DNA of 64,000 nt from Halarchaeum nitratireducens (GCF_014647155.1 NZ_BMOQ01000005.1:1-64000); one strand, 5' to 3'. Numbered from the stretch's first letter, positions 17,891 to 27,938 are shown. The notes: a model not told the origin generated them from the letters alone. A program made the numbers and translations.

Positions 17891-20344
17891 ATGCGCTACG
17901 ACGAGGCCGCGAACTTCCTCCTCGACCTCCGGCGGTTCAGTCCGCGGGCGGGGACGGAGGGGATCGCGGACCTGCTCTCGACCCTCGACGACCCACATCG
18001 GGGCCCGACGTACGTCCAGGTCGCGGGGTCGAACGGGAAGGGAAGCACTGCACGGATGGTGGAGGCCGCGCTCCGCGAGACGGACCTGGACGTCGGTCTC
18101 TACACGTCGCCGCACTTCGACGACCTGCGCGAGCGGATCCGCGTGAACGGGCGGAAGATCCCGGAGTCAGCGGTCACGGAGTACACCGCGGCGATCGAGG
18201 CGTACGTCACGGAGCACGCGGCGGCCGGTGAGTCGCCGACGTTCTTCGAGGCGGTGACGGGGATGGCGCTCTGGCACTTCGGCGAGAGCGACGTCGACGT
18301 GGCGATCCTCGAAGTCGGCATCGGCGGCCGGTTCGACGCGACGAGCGTCGTCGAGCCGAGCGCGGCCTGTGTGACGAGCGTCTCGCTCGAACACACGGAC
18401 GTCCTCGGCGACACCGTCGCGGAAATCGCGCGCGAGAAGGCGGCGGTCGCGCCGGCCGACGCGCCGCTCGTCACGGCGACGACGGGTGAGGGCCGCGAGA
18501 CCGTCCGTGAGATCGCCGGCGACATCGTGACGGTCGGCGAGTCGGCCGACGACGACGTGCGGGTCTCCTACGAGGGGCCCGTGTCGATCGGCGAGGCGGG
18601 CGTGACGATCACGGACGCGAGCGGGACGCTCGACGCGCGCCTCCCGCTGTTCGGCGAGCATCAGGCGACGAACGCGGGGATCGCGGCGACGCTCGCGCGC
18701 CAGCTCGTCGACATCGACGACGCGACGCTCGCGCGCGGCCTCCGGAAGGCCCACTGGCCGGGACGCTTCGAGGTGATGGGCGACGACCCCCTGACCGTCC
18801 TCGACGGTGCGCACAACCCCGACGCGTGCGCGGCGGTCGCCGATACGCTCGCGGACCTCGACTACGACGACCTCCACCTCGTCGTCGGCGCGATGAACGA
18901 CAAGGACCACGTCGGGATGGCCGGGGCGCTTCCGACGGCCGATCACGTCTGGACGTGTCGCCCCGACACCGGGCGGGCGGAGGACGAGGCTGCGCTCGCG
19001 GCCGCGTTCCGCGAGGCCGGCGCCGGCGAGGTGTCGACGCGCCGCGCCGTCGAGACCGCGCTCGACCGGGCGCTCGCGGCCGCCGACGCGGACGACTGCG
19101 TGCTCGTCGCGGGATCGCTCTACACCGTCGCGGAGGCCCGGCGGCGCTGGACGCGGGTGTCCGTCCCGAAGCGCGCCGACGACCTCGCGGAGTCGCGCGC
19201 ACACCTCGAACGCGCGCACGTCACCCCGGGGGGCGCCTGGCGGATGCGCGGGAAGGGCGTCCACCGGGTCGTCCAGACGCACGTCCAGAAGCGCCAGGCG
19301 CAGTACCTCAAGGAGGAGCTGTTGAGCCTCGGGGGCGAGTGCGCGGTCTCGGGGCTGAACGAGCAGGCCCGCGGGACCCTCGACGTCGTCATGATGGCGA
19401 CGCTCGCGCAGTTCAAACGCCTCTGCGAGAAACTCGACGGCCAGCCGTACGGGCTGTCGATCTACGCGGACGAGCTCCGCGAGACGCTCGACATCCAAAC
19501 CGACGAGGGCGGGGTCGACTACCCGTGGACGGACGAGGGGACGGCCGTGATGGGCATCCTGAACGTCACGCCCGACTCGTTCCACGACGGCGGCGAGTAC
19601 GAGGCCGTCGAGGACGCCGTCGCCCGCGCCGAGCAGATGGTGGCGGACGGAGCCGACATCGTCGACGTCGGCGGCGAGTCGACGCGTCCGGGCGCGGACC
19701 CGGTTCCCGCCGAGACGGAGATCGAACGCATCGTCCCCGTCATCGAGCGGATCGCGGATCTCGACTGCCTGATCAGCGTCGACACGATGAAAGCGGAGGT
19801 CGGTCGCGCGGCGCTGGAGGCCGGTGCGGACGTCCTCAACGACGTCACCGGGCTCGACGACCCCGAGATGCGCTTCGTCGCCGCCGAGTACGACGCGCCG
19901 CTGATCGTGATGCACTCGCTGAACGCGCCCGTCGAACCCGGCGAGGAACCCGAGTACGACGACGTGGTCGAGGACGTCATCGACGAACTCCGCGAGCGCG
20001 TCCTGCTCGCGGAGAAGGCGGGCCTCCCCCGGGAGAAGATCGTCGTCGATCCCGGTCTCGGCTTCGCCAAGACCGTCGACGAGGAGTTCGAGATCCTCAA
20101 GCGCACCGACGAGTTCCACGCGCTCGGCTGTCCCGTCCTCATCGGCCACTCGCACAAGTCGATGTTCGGCGCGATCGGGGGGCCCGAGGACAGCGCGCCC
20201 GCGACGGTCGCGGGCACGGCCATCGCCGCCGAGCGCGGGGCGGACGTCGTCCGTGTCCACGACGTCCCCGAGAACGCCGCCGCGGTCCGGACCGTCGACG
20301 CGACGCGCCGCGGGGCGGACGTCGCGGGGGACGACGATGCGTGA
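17891..20344 (+). CDS. folCP: FolC-FolP fusion: dihydrofolate/folylpolyglutamate synthase and dihydropteroate synthase
   Basis: An 817-residue fusion making folate. Residues about 1-425 are a Mur-ligase-fold FolC with the P-loop GSNGKGST (46-53) and the YTSPHFDDLRERI segment. After a linker (about 430-545) that contains a haloarchaeal extra domain (HVQKRQAQYLKEELL), residues about 550-810 form dihydropteroate synthase: GILNVTPDSFHDGG, VDVGGESTRPGA, DVLNDVTG, VDPGLGFAKT, and GHSHKSMFG. Fusion of these two steps is known in haloarchaea. The following methyltransferase gene overlaps its end by 8 nt. Confidence 0.92.
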   Translation: MRYDEAANFLLDLRRFSPRAGTEGIADLLSTLDDPHRGPTYVQVAGSNGKGSTARMVEAALRETDLDVGLYTSPHFDDLRERIRVNGRKIPESAVTEYTAAIEAYVTEHAAAGESPTFFEAVTGMALWHFGESDVDVAILEVGIGGRFDATSVVEPSAACVTSVSLEHTDVLGDTVAEIAREKAAVAPADAPLVTATTGEGRETVREIAGDIVTVGESADDDVRVSYEGPVSIGEAGVTITDASGTLDARLPLFGEHQATNAGIAATLARQLVDIDDATLARGLRKAHWPGRFEVMGDDPLTVLDGAHNPDACAAVADTLADLDYDDLHLVVGAMNDKDHVGMAGALPTADHVWTCRPDTGRAEDEAALAAAFREAGAGEVSTRRAVETALDRALAAADADDCVLVAGSLYTVAEARRRWTRVSVPKRADDLAESRAHLERAHVTPGGAWRMRGKGVHRVVQTHVQKRQAQYLKEELLSLGGECAVSGLNEQARGTLDVVMMATLAQFKRLCEKLDGQPYGLSIYADELRETLDIQTDEGGVDYPWTDEGTAVMGILNVTPDSFHDGGEYEAVEDAVARAEQMVADGADIVDVGGESTRPGADPVPAETEIERIVPVIERIADLDCLISVDTMKAEVGRAALEAGADVLNDVTGLDDPEMRFVAAEYDAPLIVMHSLNAPVEPGEEPEYDDVVEDVIDELRERVLLAEKAGLPREKIVVDPGLGFAKTVDEEFEILKRTDEFHALGCPVLIGHSHKSMFGAIGGPEDSAPATVAGTAIAAERGADVVRVHDVPENAAAVRTVDATRRGADVAGDDDA

Positions 20345-20975
20345 GGACGCCGACGGCCGCGCCTCCTACCTGCGCGCGGTCCACGAGGCGTACGACGAAC
20401 TCGCACGCGTCCACCGCGAGGCCCGCACCGCGGTCGGCGAACCCGGGATCGATCAGGTGGACGCGGTGGCCCGCGACCTCCCGGACGGCGCGCGCGTCCT
20501 CGACGCGGGGTGTGGCTCCGGGGTCCCCGTCCTCTCGCGGTTCGACCTCGCGTTCGACGTCGTCGGACTCGACCTCTCGCGCGAGCAGTTAGAGCGCGCC
20601 CACGAGCGCTCGCCGACCGCCGGGCTCGTTCAGGGCGACATGACGTCGCTCCCGTTCGCGGACGGCGTCTTCGACGGCCTCGTCGCGCTCCACTCGATCA
20701 TCCACGTGCCCCGCGACGCCCACCCGAGCGTCTATCGGGAGTTCCACCGCGTGCTCGGTGACGACGCGCCCGCCCTCGTCACCACGGGGACGGACGCCTA
20801 CGAGGGCGGCACGCCGAACTGGCTCGGGAGCGGCGTCGAGATGCACTGGAGTTTCCCCGCGGCCGAGGAGACGCTGGCGAGCCTCCGCGACGCCGGCTTC
20901 GCGATCGAGGAGGAGACGCGCGTCCCGGACGAACACGGCGGCGGCGAGTTCCTCTTCGTCCGCGTGCGCGCCTAG
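20337..20975 (+). CDS. Class I SAM-dependent methyltransferase
   Basis: A 212-residue methyltransferase with motif I VLDAGCGSGVPV (about 48-59), the acidic VVGLDLSREQLE strand, and QGDMTSLPFADGVFDGLVALHSIIHV, the usual UbiE/type 11 pattern. Substrate unknown. The ATG at 20337 lies inside the folCP gene (8-nt overlap), so the two are probably co-translated, but a link to folate metabolism is only inference. It converges with the glycosyltransferase gene, sharing 4 nt. Confidence 0.83.
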   Translation: MREDADGRASYLRAVHEAYDELARVHREARTAVGEPGIDQVDAVARDLPDGARVLDAGCGSGVPVLSRFDLAFDVVGLDLSREQLERAHERSPTAGLVQGDMTSLPFADGVFDGLVALHSIIHVPRDAHPSVYREFHRVLGDDAPALVTTGTDAYEGGTPNWLGSGVEMHWSFPAAEETLASLRDAGFAIEEETRVPDEHGGGEFLFVRVRA

Positions 20976-22015
20976 AGCGACCGGTAGAGGTCGACGTGGC
21001 GCGCGAGGAACCGATTGGCGTCGTACTCCGCGTACGCCTCGTTGACGGACGCGCGCGCCGTCGCCGTCGCCTCCCGGAGGCACTCGACCAGCGCCTCGTC
21101 GCTCGTCGCCAATAGGCCCCGATCGGCGTGCTCGACGAGCTCGTGCGCCGCCGAGTTCGCGTGGTACTCGACGACGCCGACGCAGCCGCAGGCGAGCGCG
21201 CGCAGGAGGTCGGTCGGGAAGCTCGTCCGCGTCGCCGTCTGCGCGTAGACGTGTGCGCCCTTGAACAGCGCGAGCCGCCGGTCGAGCTCGCACGCGCCGA
21301 CGAAGTCGATCCGGTCCGCGATCCGCAGGTCGCTGGCCTGGCGCTCGTAGCGCGCGCGCTCCGGCCCGTCGCCGATCACGGTCGCCGACCACTCCCGGTC
21401 GCGGAACTCCGCGAGCGCGAGCAACAGCGATTCGAGGTTCGCCGCGTCGTCCAGCCGCCGGGAGTAGACGACGTCGCCCGCGTCGGCCGCGGGATCGACG
21501 GCCCGGACGCGCGCCATCTCGACGGGGTTCGGCAGGCGCGTGAGCGCGTCGCCCGCGACGCCGAGCTCGCGGACCGCCGTGGCGACGAACGCCGAGGGGA
21601 CGATCGCCGCGTCCGCCGCTCGAAGCGCCCAGCGGTCGGCGCGCGACCCGGGCGGCGGCTCGTAGTAGCCGATCACGACCGGCGTGCCCGGCGACGTCAC
21701 GCGCGCGCCGAGGGCGTGCTCGGGGGTCGCGCCCGCGACGTGGACGACGTCGGGGTCGAACCCGCGAAGCGCGCGGGCGAGTCGAAGCGTCGCCCAGCGC
21801 TCGCCCGGCGTCGACGCGATCGCGCGATACGTGATCCCGTCGTGGTCGAACGACGGGAACCCCCCGTCCCACCACCGCGCGCAGAACACCGTGACGTCGT
21901 GACCGTTCGCGTCGAGCAGCGACGCGAGCGCGTCGAGGCGCGCGGCGGCGTCGTCCGCGGTGCGTCGCTCCTCGTCGTGATGAACGGTCCGGTCCGTAAC
22001 GAGCGCGACGCGCAT
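20972..22015 (-). CDS. Glycosyltransferase family 4-like protein
   Basis: A 347-residue GT-B fold glycosyltransferase. The N-terminal half reads like the acceptor domain (VALVTDRTVHHDEERRTADD; VDVVHVAGATPEHALGARV). The C-terminal half has the donor-binding pattern (VYSRRLDDAANLESLLLAL; VIGDGPERARYE; TSFPTDLLRALACGCVGVVEY). It probably transfers a sugar to a lipid, glycan or protein; no glycosylation cluster is nearby to narrow this down. I use the ATG at 22015 at the start of the first strand. Confidence 0.8.
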   Translation of the reverse strand: MRVALVTDRTVHHDEERRTADDAAARLDALASLLDANGHDVTVFCARWWDGGFPSFDHDGITYRAIASTPGERWATLRLARALRGFDPDVVHVAGATPEHALGARVTSPGTPVVIGYYEPPPGSRADRWALRAADAAIVPSAFVATAVRELGVAGDALTRLPNPVEMARVRAVDPAADAGDVVYSRRLDDAANLESLLLALAEFRDREWSATVIGDGPERARYERQASDLRIADRIDFVGACELDRRLALFKGAHVYAQTATRTSFPTDLLRALACGCVGVVEYHANSAAHELVEHADRGLLATSDEALVECLREATATARASVNEAYAEYDANRFLARHVDLYRSL

Positions 22016-22217
22016 GTCTGACGGGTGTGCGAGACGGGGGCAAAAGCCTTGCTGCATCCTGTTCCGGAACGGCGTCGGGGAGGGCGGCCGGTACGATGGC
22101 GTGAGCGGGCACGACGGGCGCCGGGGGGTGCGGCAGTCGGCGGCGACACGACGCGAGCACTCTCCCGGTCCGCATCGGCACCCGAAGACCTATCGACGCG
22201 CCCGCGCACCTCCCCGC

Positions 22218-24062
22218 ATGGCCTACGACATCGAGCGGTACCTGAACGTCCGGAGCGCCGGCGGGCCGACGTTCGGCCCGGACGGCCAGTTGGCGTTCAG
22301 GATGGACATGACGGGCGTCACGCAGGTCTGGCGCCTCGACGGCGCGCGCGAGTGGCCGGCGCAGCTCTCCTTCCACGAGGAGTCGGTGAGCTTCGCGTCC
22401 TACTCGCCGACGCGCGACGAACTCGTCTACGGGATGGACCGCGGCGGCAACGAGCGGACGCAGCTCTACCGGCTCGCCGGCGACGGGAGCGACGAGGTCG
22501 CGCTCACGGACGACCCCGAGACGATCCACGGCTGGGGCGGGTGGAGCCACGACGGCGAGCGCGTCGCGTTCACGGCGAACCGCCGCGACGAGGGGCACTT
22601 CGACGCGTACGTCCAGCGCCGCGACGAGACGGCCGACGCCGCCGACCTCGTCTTCGACGGGTCGGAGTCGGACCTCTGCTCTCTCGCGGGGTGGAGTCCG
22701 TCGGACGATCGACTCCTCGTCCACGAGACGCACTCGAATCGCTCCCACGACCTCCACCTCACGCACCTCGCAGGGGACGTGGTGCCCCTCACGGCCGACC
22801 ACGAGGGCGAGGTACGGTACGCCTCGGTCGCGTGGGGACCCGACGGGGAGACGCTGTATGTGGCGACGGATGCGGGCCGCGACACGCTCGCGCTGCGCGA
22901 ACTCGATCCCGAGACGGGCGCCCTCGGGCCGGTCGAGATCGGCGGCGACTGGGACGTCTCCTCGGTGGTCGTCGACGCCGCGACGCGGACGATGGCCGTG
23001 GTGCGCAACGTCGACGGGTACAGCGACCTCTCCCTCTTCCGGATCGACGACGCGGGCGAGCGCGTCCCGCTCCCCGATCCCGACCTACCCGAGGGCGTGC
23101 TGATGGGGCTCTCGATCGGGCCGGACGGCGATCGCCTCGCGGCGGCCGTCTCCGCGCCGACGCTGAACACGAACGTCCACGTCGTCGCCCTTGAGACGGG
23201 CACGAGCGAGCGGTGGACGGCCGCCGCGACGGCCGGTATCCCGCGATCGACGTTCCGCGAGCCGACCCTCGTCCGGTACGAGTCGTCCGGCGTCGAGGGG
23301 CCACGCCCGTCCGCCCGGGAGACGGAGTCGCCCGCCGCCCTCGACATCCCGGCGTTCCTCACGCTCCCCGCGGGCGAGGGTCCCCACCCGGTCATCGTCG
23401 ACATCCACGGCGGTCCGGAGTCCCAGCGCCGCCCCTCCTTCCTCGCGCTCCGCCAGTACTTCGTCGACAACGGCTATGCGGTCTTCGAGCCGAACGTCCG
23501 GGGGTCCTCGGGATACGGTAGGCGCTACATGAACCTCGACGACGTCGAGAAGCGCATGGATGCGGTCGCGGACCTCGATCGGGGCGTCGAGTGGCTCACC
23601 GCACGCGACGACATCGACGGCGATCGGATCGTTGCCTACGGCGGCTCGTACGGCGGATTCATGGTCCTCGCGGCGCTAACCGAGTACCCCGACCGCTGGG
23701 CCGCGGGGGTCGACATCGTCGGCATCGCCGACCTCGTCACCTTCCTCGAAAACACGGGCGAGTGGCGACGCGAGCACCGCGAGGCGGAGTACGGGAGCCT
23801 GAGCGAAGACCGTGCGTTCCTCGAATCCATCTCGCCGATCAACAACGTCGATCGGATCGAGGCGCCGCTGCTCGTCATGCACGGCGCGAACGATCCCCGC
23901 GTCCCCGTCGAGGAGGCCGAACAGATCGCCGCGGAGGCGAGCGATCACGTCCCGGTCGAGAAGCTGATCTTCGACGACGAGGGTCACGGGTTCTCGAAGC
24001 TGGAGAACCGCATCACCGCGTACCGGACCGTCGTGGACTTCCTCGACGAACACGTCCGGTAG
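22218..24062 (+). CDS. S9 family serine peptidase (acylaminoacyl/prolyl oligopeptidase type)
   Basis: A 614-residue cytoplasmic peptidase. Residues about 1-370 are WD40/TolB-like beta-propeller repeats (WSHDGERVAFTAN, WSPSDDRLLVH, WGPDGETLYVATD) that limit access to short peptides. The C-terminal alpha/beta-hydrolase domain has the catalytic S477 in GGSYGG, D559 in HGANDPRV and H590 in DEGHGF. The likely job is degradation of oligopeptides or N-acylated peptides. No signal peptide is visible. The ATG at 22218 matches the family start. Confidence 0.9.
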   Translation: MAYDIERYLNVRSAGGPTFGPDGQLAFRMDMTGVTQVWRLDGAREWPAQLSFHEESVSFASYSPTRDELVYGMDRGGNERTQLYRLAGDGSDEVALTDDPETIHGWGGWSHDGERVAFTANRRDEGHFDAYVQRRDETADAADLVFDGSESDLCSLAGWSPSDDRLLVHETHSNRSHDLHLTHLAGDVVPLTADHEGEVRYASVAWGPDGETLYVATDAGRDTLALRELDPETGALGPVEIGGDWDVSSVVVDAATRTMAVVRNVDGYSDLSLFRIDDAGERVPLPDPDLPEGVLMGLSIGPDGDRLAAAVSAPTLNTNVHVVALETGTSERWTAAATAGIPRSTFREPTLVRYESSGVEGPRPSARETESPAALDIPAFLTLPAGEGPHPVIVDIHGGPESQRRPSFLALRQYFVDNGYAVFEPNVRGSSGYGRRYMNLDDVEKRMDAVADLDRGVEWLTARDDIDGDRIVAYGGSYGGFMVLAALTEYPDRWAAGVDIVGIADLVTFLENTGEWRREHREAEYGSLSEDRAFLESISPINNVDRIEAPLLVMHGANDPRVPVEEAEQIAAEASDHVPVEKLIFDDEGHGFSKLENRITAYRTVVDFLDEHVR

Positions 24063-24132
24063 GACCGCCGGGCCGAGCGTGCGTGCGCGACTCCCGCTCG
24101 GGGGGCGCGACGCGTGGGGGCGACTCTCGATC

Positions 24133-26208
24133 CTATTTGATCTTCGTCCCGGGCGCCGCGTCGCCGTGCGTCGTGAGGAGGTCGGCCTCCTCGCCCGCGG
24201 CGAGCACCATGCCGTCGGACTCGACGCCGAACAACTCGGCCTGTTCGAGGTTGGCGACGACGACGACCTTCGTTCCCGGGAGGTCCGCGACGTCGTGAAG
24301 CTGCTTGAGGCCCGCGACGATCTGTCGGGTCTCGATCCCGATATCGACGCTGAGGCGGAGGAGATCGTCGGCGCCCTCGATCTCGTCTGCGCCCTCGATG
24401 CGCCCGACGCGGAGGTCGAGGTCCTGGAACGTCCCGAAGTCGATGCGGTCGTCGGCCAGCGCTTCGAACGCGGCGGTGCCGTCGTCGGTCTCGTCGTTCG
24501 CGGCTTCGTCGTCCTCGCCGGCGGTCGCTTCCGCGACGCGCGTTTCGAGCTTCTCGTTGAGCTCGGCGACGCGCTCGTCGTCGATCTTCTCGAAGAGCGG
24601 GCCGTCGGGCTCGGGGAACGTCTCGGGGGGCGCCTGGAGGCAGTCGGCGACGGTGGCGTCGGCGACGCGTCCCTCGGCACCGAGCTGGTCCCACGCGTCC
24701 TCGGCCTTCTCGGGCGTGATCGGCTGGAGGAGGACCGCGACGGCCTTCACGAGCTGCACGCAGTCGCGGATGACGGGCGCCGCCTCGTCGTCGTCGAGCT
24801 TCCACGGCGCGGCGTTCTGGATGTACTCGTTGCCGTAGCGCGCGAGGGCGACGGCCGTCTCGCCGGCCGAGCGCACGTCGTAGTCGTTAAGCGCGTCCTC
24901 GTAGTCGTCCATCGCCGCCGCGATCCGGGTCTCCGTCTCGTCGGTGAGCTCGGCGTCGGGCGTGCCGTCGAAGTTGCGCGCGGCGAAGAGGAGCGCGCGG
25001 TTGACGAAGTTTCCGACGACGTCCGCGAGCTCGGTGTTGACGCGCTCTTGGAAGCGCTCCCACGAGAAGTTGACGTCGCGCTCGAAGCCGGCGGCGGTGG
25101 CGAGGTAGTACCGCAAGAGGTCGGGGTGGAACCCCTCCGCGAGGTACTCGTCCGCCCAGATCGCGCGGTTGCGCGACGTCGAGAAGGCCTCGCCGTTGAG
25201 GTTGACGAACCCGGTCGCACAGACGGCGCGTGGCTCGTTGTAGTCGGCGGCCTTGAGCATCGACGGCCAGAACACCGTGTGGTGTTGGATGATGTCGCGC
25301 CCGATCACGTGGACGATCTCCGAGTCGCCCTCGGCCCAGACCTCCTCCCAGTCGTAGGTCTCATCGCCGACGCGCTCCGAGTACTGCTTGCTGGAGGCGA
25401 CGTACTCGACCGGCGCGTCGACCCAGACGTAGAGCACGAGGTCGTCCGCGCCGTTCGCCTCCTCGTCCGGGTAGTCGATCCCCCAGTCCATGTCGCGGGT
25501 GATACAGAGGTCCTGCAACTCGCCCTCGATCCACTCGCGGGGCTGGTTCTGGGCGTTGCTCGTCCCCTCCAGGCGATTGATGAACCCCTCTAGGTACTCT
25601 TGGAACTCGGAGAGACGGAGGAACTTGTGCTCGCGCTCGCGGTACTCGGCGGGGTTGCCGGTGAGCGTGCTAACGGGGTCGACGATGTCGCCGGGTTCGA
25701 GGTGGCGCTGACACCCCTCGTCGCACTCGTCGCCGCGGGCGTGCTCGCCGCAGTAGGGACACTCGCCCTCGACGTACCGATCGGGGAGCCACTGGTCGGC
25801 GTCGGGGTCGTAGGCGACCTGAATCTCCTTCTCGTAGACGTGGTCGTTGGCCTCCCACGCGCGGACGAACGCCTGAGTGAGCTCGACGTTCGTCTCGTCG
25901 TGCGTGTGACCGTAGTTGTCGAAGTCGACGTTGAAGCGCGGGAACGTCTCCTCGTACTGTTCGTGGTGGCGCAGCGCGAACTCCTCGGGGCTGACGCCCT
26001 CCTTCTCGGCGTTGACCGCGATCGGCGTGCCGTGCATGTCCGAACCGGAGACGAATGCGACGTCCTGTCCGAGCCTCCGGAGCCCGCGGCTGAACGCGTC
26101 GCCGCTGACGTACGTCCGCAGGTGGCCGACGTGCAGGTCCCCGTTCGCGTAGGGGAGCCCGCAGGTCACGAGCGCGGGGTGTTCCGTGGGGAACTCCTCG
26201 TGGGTCAT
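24133..26208 (-). CDS. metG: Methionyl-tRNA synthetase
   Basis: A 691-residue class Ia synthetase. The HIGH motif is HVGH in YANGDLHVGHLRTYV (about 19-33). A zinc knuckle is present (CPYC and CDEGC, about 144-160). The KMSKS loop is diverged to AFSTSRNRAIW (about 335-345), lacking its first lysine. The C-terminal 100 residues are an EMAPII-like tRNA-binding domain (FGTFQDLDLRVGRIEGA; TRQIVAGLKQLH), as in many archaeal and dimeric MetRS. It is monocistronic and converges with the S9 peptidase gene. Confidence 0.94.
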   Translation of the reverse strand: MTHEEFPTEHPALVTCGLPYANGDLHVGHLRTYVSGDAFSRGLRRLGQDVAFVSGSDMHGTPIAVNAEKEGVSPEEFALRHHEQYEETFPRFNVDFDNYGHTHDETNVELTQAFVRAWEANDHVYEKEIQVAYDPDADQWLPDRYVEGECPYCGEHARGDECDEGCQRHLEPGDIVDPVSTLTGNPAEYREREHKFLRLSEFQEYLEGFINRLEGTSNAQNQPREWIEGELQDLCITRDMDWGIDYPDEEANGADDLVLYVWVDAPVEYVASSKQYSERVGDETYDWEEVWAEGDSEIVHVIGRDIIQHHTVFWPSMLKAADYNEPRAVCATGFVNLNGEAFSTSRNRAIWADEYLAEGFHPDLLRYYLATAAGFERDVNFSWERFQERVNTELADVVGNFVNRALLFAARNFDGTPDAELTDETETRIAAAMDDYEDALNDYDVRSAGETAVALARYGNEYIQNAAPWKLDDDEAAPVIRDCVQLVKAVAVLLQPITPEKAEDAWDQLGAEGRVADATVADCLQAPPETFPEPDGPLFEKIDDERVAELNEKLETRVAEATAGEDDEAANDETDDGTAAFEALADDRIDFGTFQDLDLRVGRIEGADEIEGADDLLRLSVDIGIETRQIVAGLKQLHDVADLPGTKVVVVANLEQAELFGVESDGMVLAAGEEADLLTTHGDAAPGTKIK

Positions 26209-26417
26209 GTCCGTATCACGGAACCGTGTCGGCCTAAATCCCGCGGATTCGCGGTGCGATATCGATCGCCATCACGCGCCTCGGCGCCGCCGCGCGCTCG
26301 AACGCGGGACTTAGGAGGGTGGAGCGCGTTCCGCCGGAGGCGGTGGTACCGGTGCCGCCCCCGTGTTCGGCGCTCGGAACGACGTACCTTTACCTGTTGC
26401 ATACCGATAGGTTACAC

Positions 26418-26606
26418 ATGGGATTCGGTAGCTACGACGAGTCCGAGCAGGAGAACCAGAACGCGGACGCCGACTACGACGAGGAGGACGCCGTGAACGT
26501 CCACCAAAACGACCACGACGGGAGCGTCAGTTTCGACACGGGGGTCTCCAGCGGCGAACTCGTGGACCGCCTGCAGGAGATGAAGGACGACGACGAGGAG
26601 AGCTAA
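26418..26606 (+). CDS. DUF5786 family small acidic protein
   Basis: A 62-residue, very acidic protein starting MGFGSYDESEQENQ, the characteristic opening of haloarchaeal DUF5786, and ending with a helix SSGELVDRLQEMKDDDEES. Function unknown. It converges with the P450 gene, sharing 4 nt at the stops. The 209 bp upstream (26209-26417) hold the divergent promoters of metG and this gene. Confidence 0.85.
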   Translation: MGFGSYDESEQENQNADADYDEEDAVNVHQNDHDGSVSFDTGVSSGELVDRLQEMKDDDEES

Positions 26607-27790
26607 CGGATCGACACCGGGAGGCGCTCGAAGCCGGTCTTCGACGCCTTCGCCTTCGGCACCGCCGCGTCGAGGTCGACTCCGAGCTCGTCGACGCGCT
26701 CGGCGAACGCCCGGAGGACGATCGGAGCTTCGAGGCGGGCGAGCGGCGCGCCGATGCACGTGTGCGGCCCGGTGCCGAACGCGAGGTGGTCCGGATCGCG
26801 CGTCGGGCGGAACTCCTCGGGCGCGTCGTACCGCGCGGGGTCGCGATTCGCCGCCCCGATCCAGAGGACGACCGTCTCGCCGGCCGGGATCGTCGTTCCG
26901 GCGATCGTCACCGGCCGCGTCGTCTCGCGGGCGCGAGCCTGGAGGGGCGCGCGGTAGCGCAACACCTCTTCGAGGACCACGTCGAGGTCGTACTCGTCGA
27001 AATCGGCGAACAGGTCGTGGTCGTCGAGGAGGTAGAGCGCGTTCGAGAGGTGTTCGGTCATCGTCCCCTGCCCCGCGAGCAGGAAGTCGAAGCAGTTCGC
27101 GCCGATAGTCGCGTCGTCGAGCGTCGTCTCCTCGACGAGGCGCGAGACGAGGTCGTCAGCCGGGTCCGCCCGCCGGCGCGCCACCAGGTCCGCGAGGTAG
27201 TCGACCGCCTCGGCCATCCGCTCCCCCTCCCCGCTCTCCGCGGCGCTGTGCTCGCTGTTCATCACCTCGCGGAACGTCTCCAACCACGTCAGCACCCGCC
27301 CCTGATCGTCGCGCGGAACGCCGACGAGGTCCATGACGACCCGTAGGGGGACGGGCCGCGCGAACGCCGCCACGAAGTCGAACTCGGGGCCGTCGCGCCG
27401 CGCGACCTCGAACTGGTCGTCGGCGATCTCCCGGATCGACCCGCGGAGAGCACGTAGCCGATCGGGTCGGAAGAACTCGAAGAACTGGTGTTTCGACGCC
27501 GTGTGCTCCGGCCCGTCCGACCACACCATCGCCTCGTCGAGATACGCGAACGGCGTGTGCGCGCCCTCCTCCCGCGAGAGCGGCTTTCGAACCAGCGCGT
27601 CGTCGTCCTGCAGCGCCGCTTTCACGTGCTCGTGCGTGAAGACGTCGTAGACCTCGCGCTCGGGGTCGTAGTGCACCGCGCCGGTGCGGCGCCGCTCGTC
27701 GTACCACCCGAACGGGTCGTGGGCCGCGCCGGCCTCGCGGAGCCCGGCCGGCGTGCCGCCGTCGGAACCGTAAGGGGAACTCCCGTCCAT
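26603..27790 (-). CDS. Cytochrome P450
   Basis: A 395-residue soluble class I-type P450 similar in length to bacterial and haloarchaeal CYP174-like enzymes. The heme ligand is C345 in FGTGPHTCIGAPLAR and the K-helix E275-x-x-R278 is intact. The I-helix reads AGQGTM (239-244): the usual acidic residue before the threonine is glycine here, while T243 is kept. Oxidation substrate unknown; no ferredoxin partner gene is adjacent. The start at 27790 is supported by a strong TATA element at 27812-27819, making it leaderless. Confidence 0.92.
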   Translation of the reverse strand: MDGSSPYGSDGGTPAGLREAGAAHDPFGWYDERRRTGAVHYDPEREVYDVFTHEHVKAALQDDDALVRKPLSREEGAHTPFAYLDEAMVWSDGPEHTASKHQFFEFFRPDRLRALRGSIREIADDQFEVARRDGPEFDFVAAFARPVPLRVVMDLVGVPRDDQGRVLTWLETFREVMNSEHSAAESGEGERMAEAVDYLADLVARRRADPADDLVSRLVEETTLDDATIGANCFDFLLAGQGTMTEHLSNALYLLDDHDLFADFDEYDLDVVLEEVLRYRAPLQARARETTRPVTIAGTTIPAGETVVLWIGAANRDPARYDAPEEFRPTRDPDHLAFGTGPHTCIGAPLARLEAPIVLRAFAERVDELGVDLDAAVPKAKASKTGFERLPVSIR

Positions 27791-27811
27791 ACCGTGGTGT
27801 TTCGAGCGCCG

Positions 27812-27819
27812 TATTTATT
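27812..27819 (-). promoter_or_regulatory. TATA box of the P450 gene
   Basis: On the complement the sequence reads AATAAATA, centred 25 nt upstream of the ATG at 27790. This fixes a leaderless start. The rest of 27820-27938 is AT-richer than its surroundings and holds a near-perfect palindrome, CCGTTCTAGGACGG (27888-27901), of unknown role. Confidence 0.65.
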
Positions 27820-27938
27820 GCTTCCCCACGTACGTATCGATACTCTCCGAAGAATACCGATTGTGGGAACTAGATGCGAGAGTACGAACCGTTCTAGGAC
27901 GGACGAAGAGAGAGAAGTTCGTATAACCACGACTAAGG

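Noticed and set aside
27888-27901. Palindrome CCGTTCTAGGACGG upstream of the P450 gene as a defined operator
   Set aside because: It matches at 12 of 14 positions but lies about 100 bp upstream of the start with no second copy in the window, so I did not list it as a separate site.
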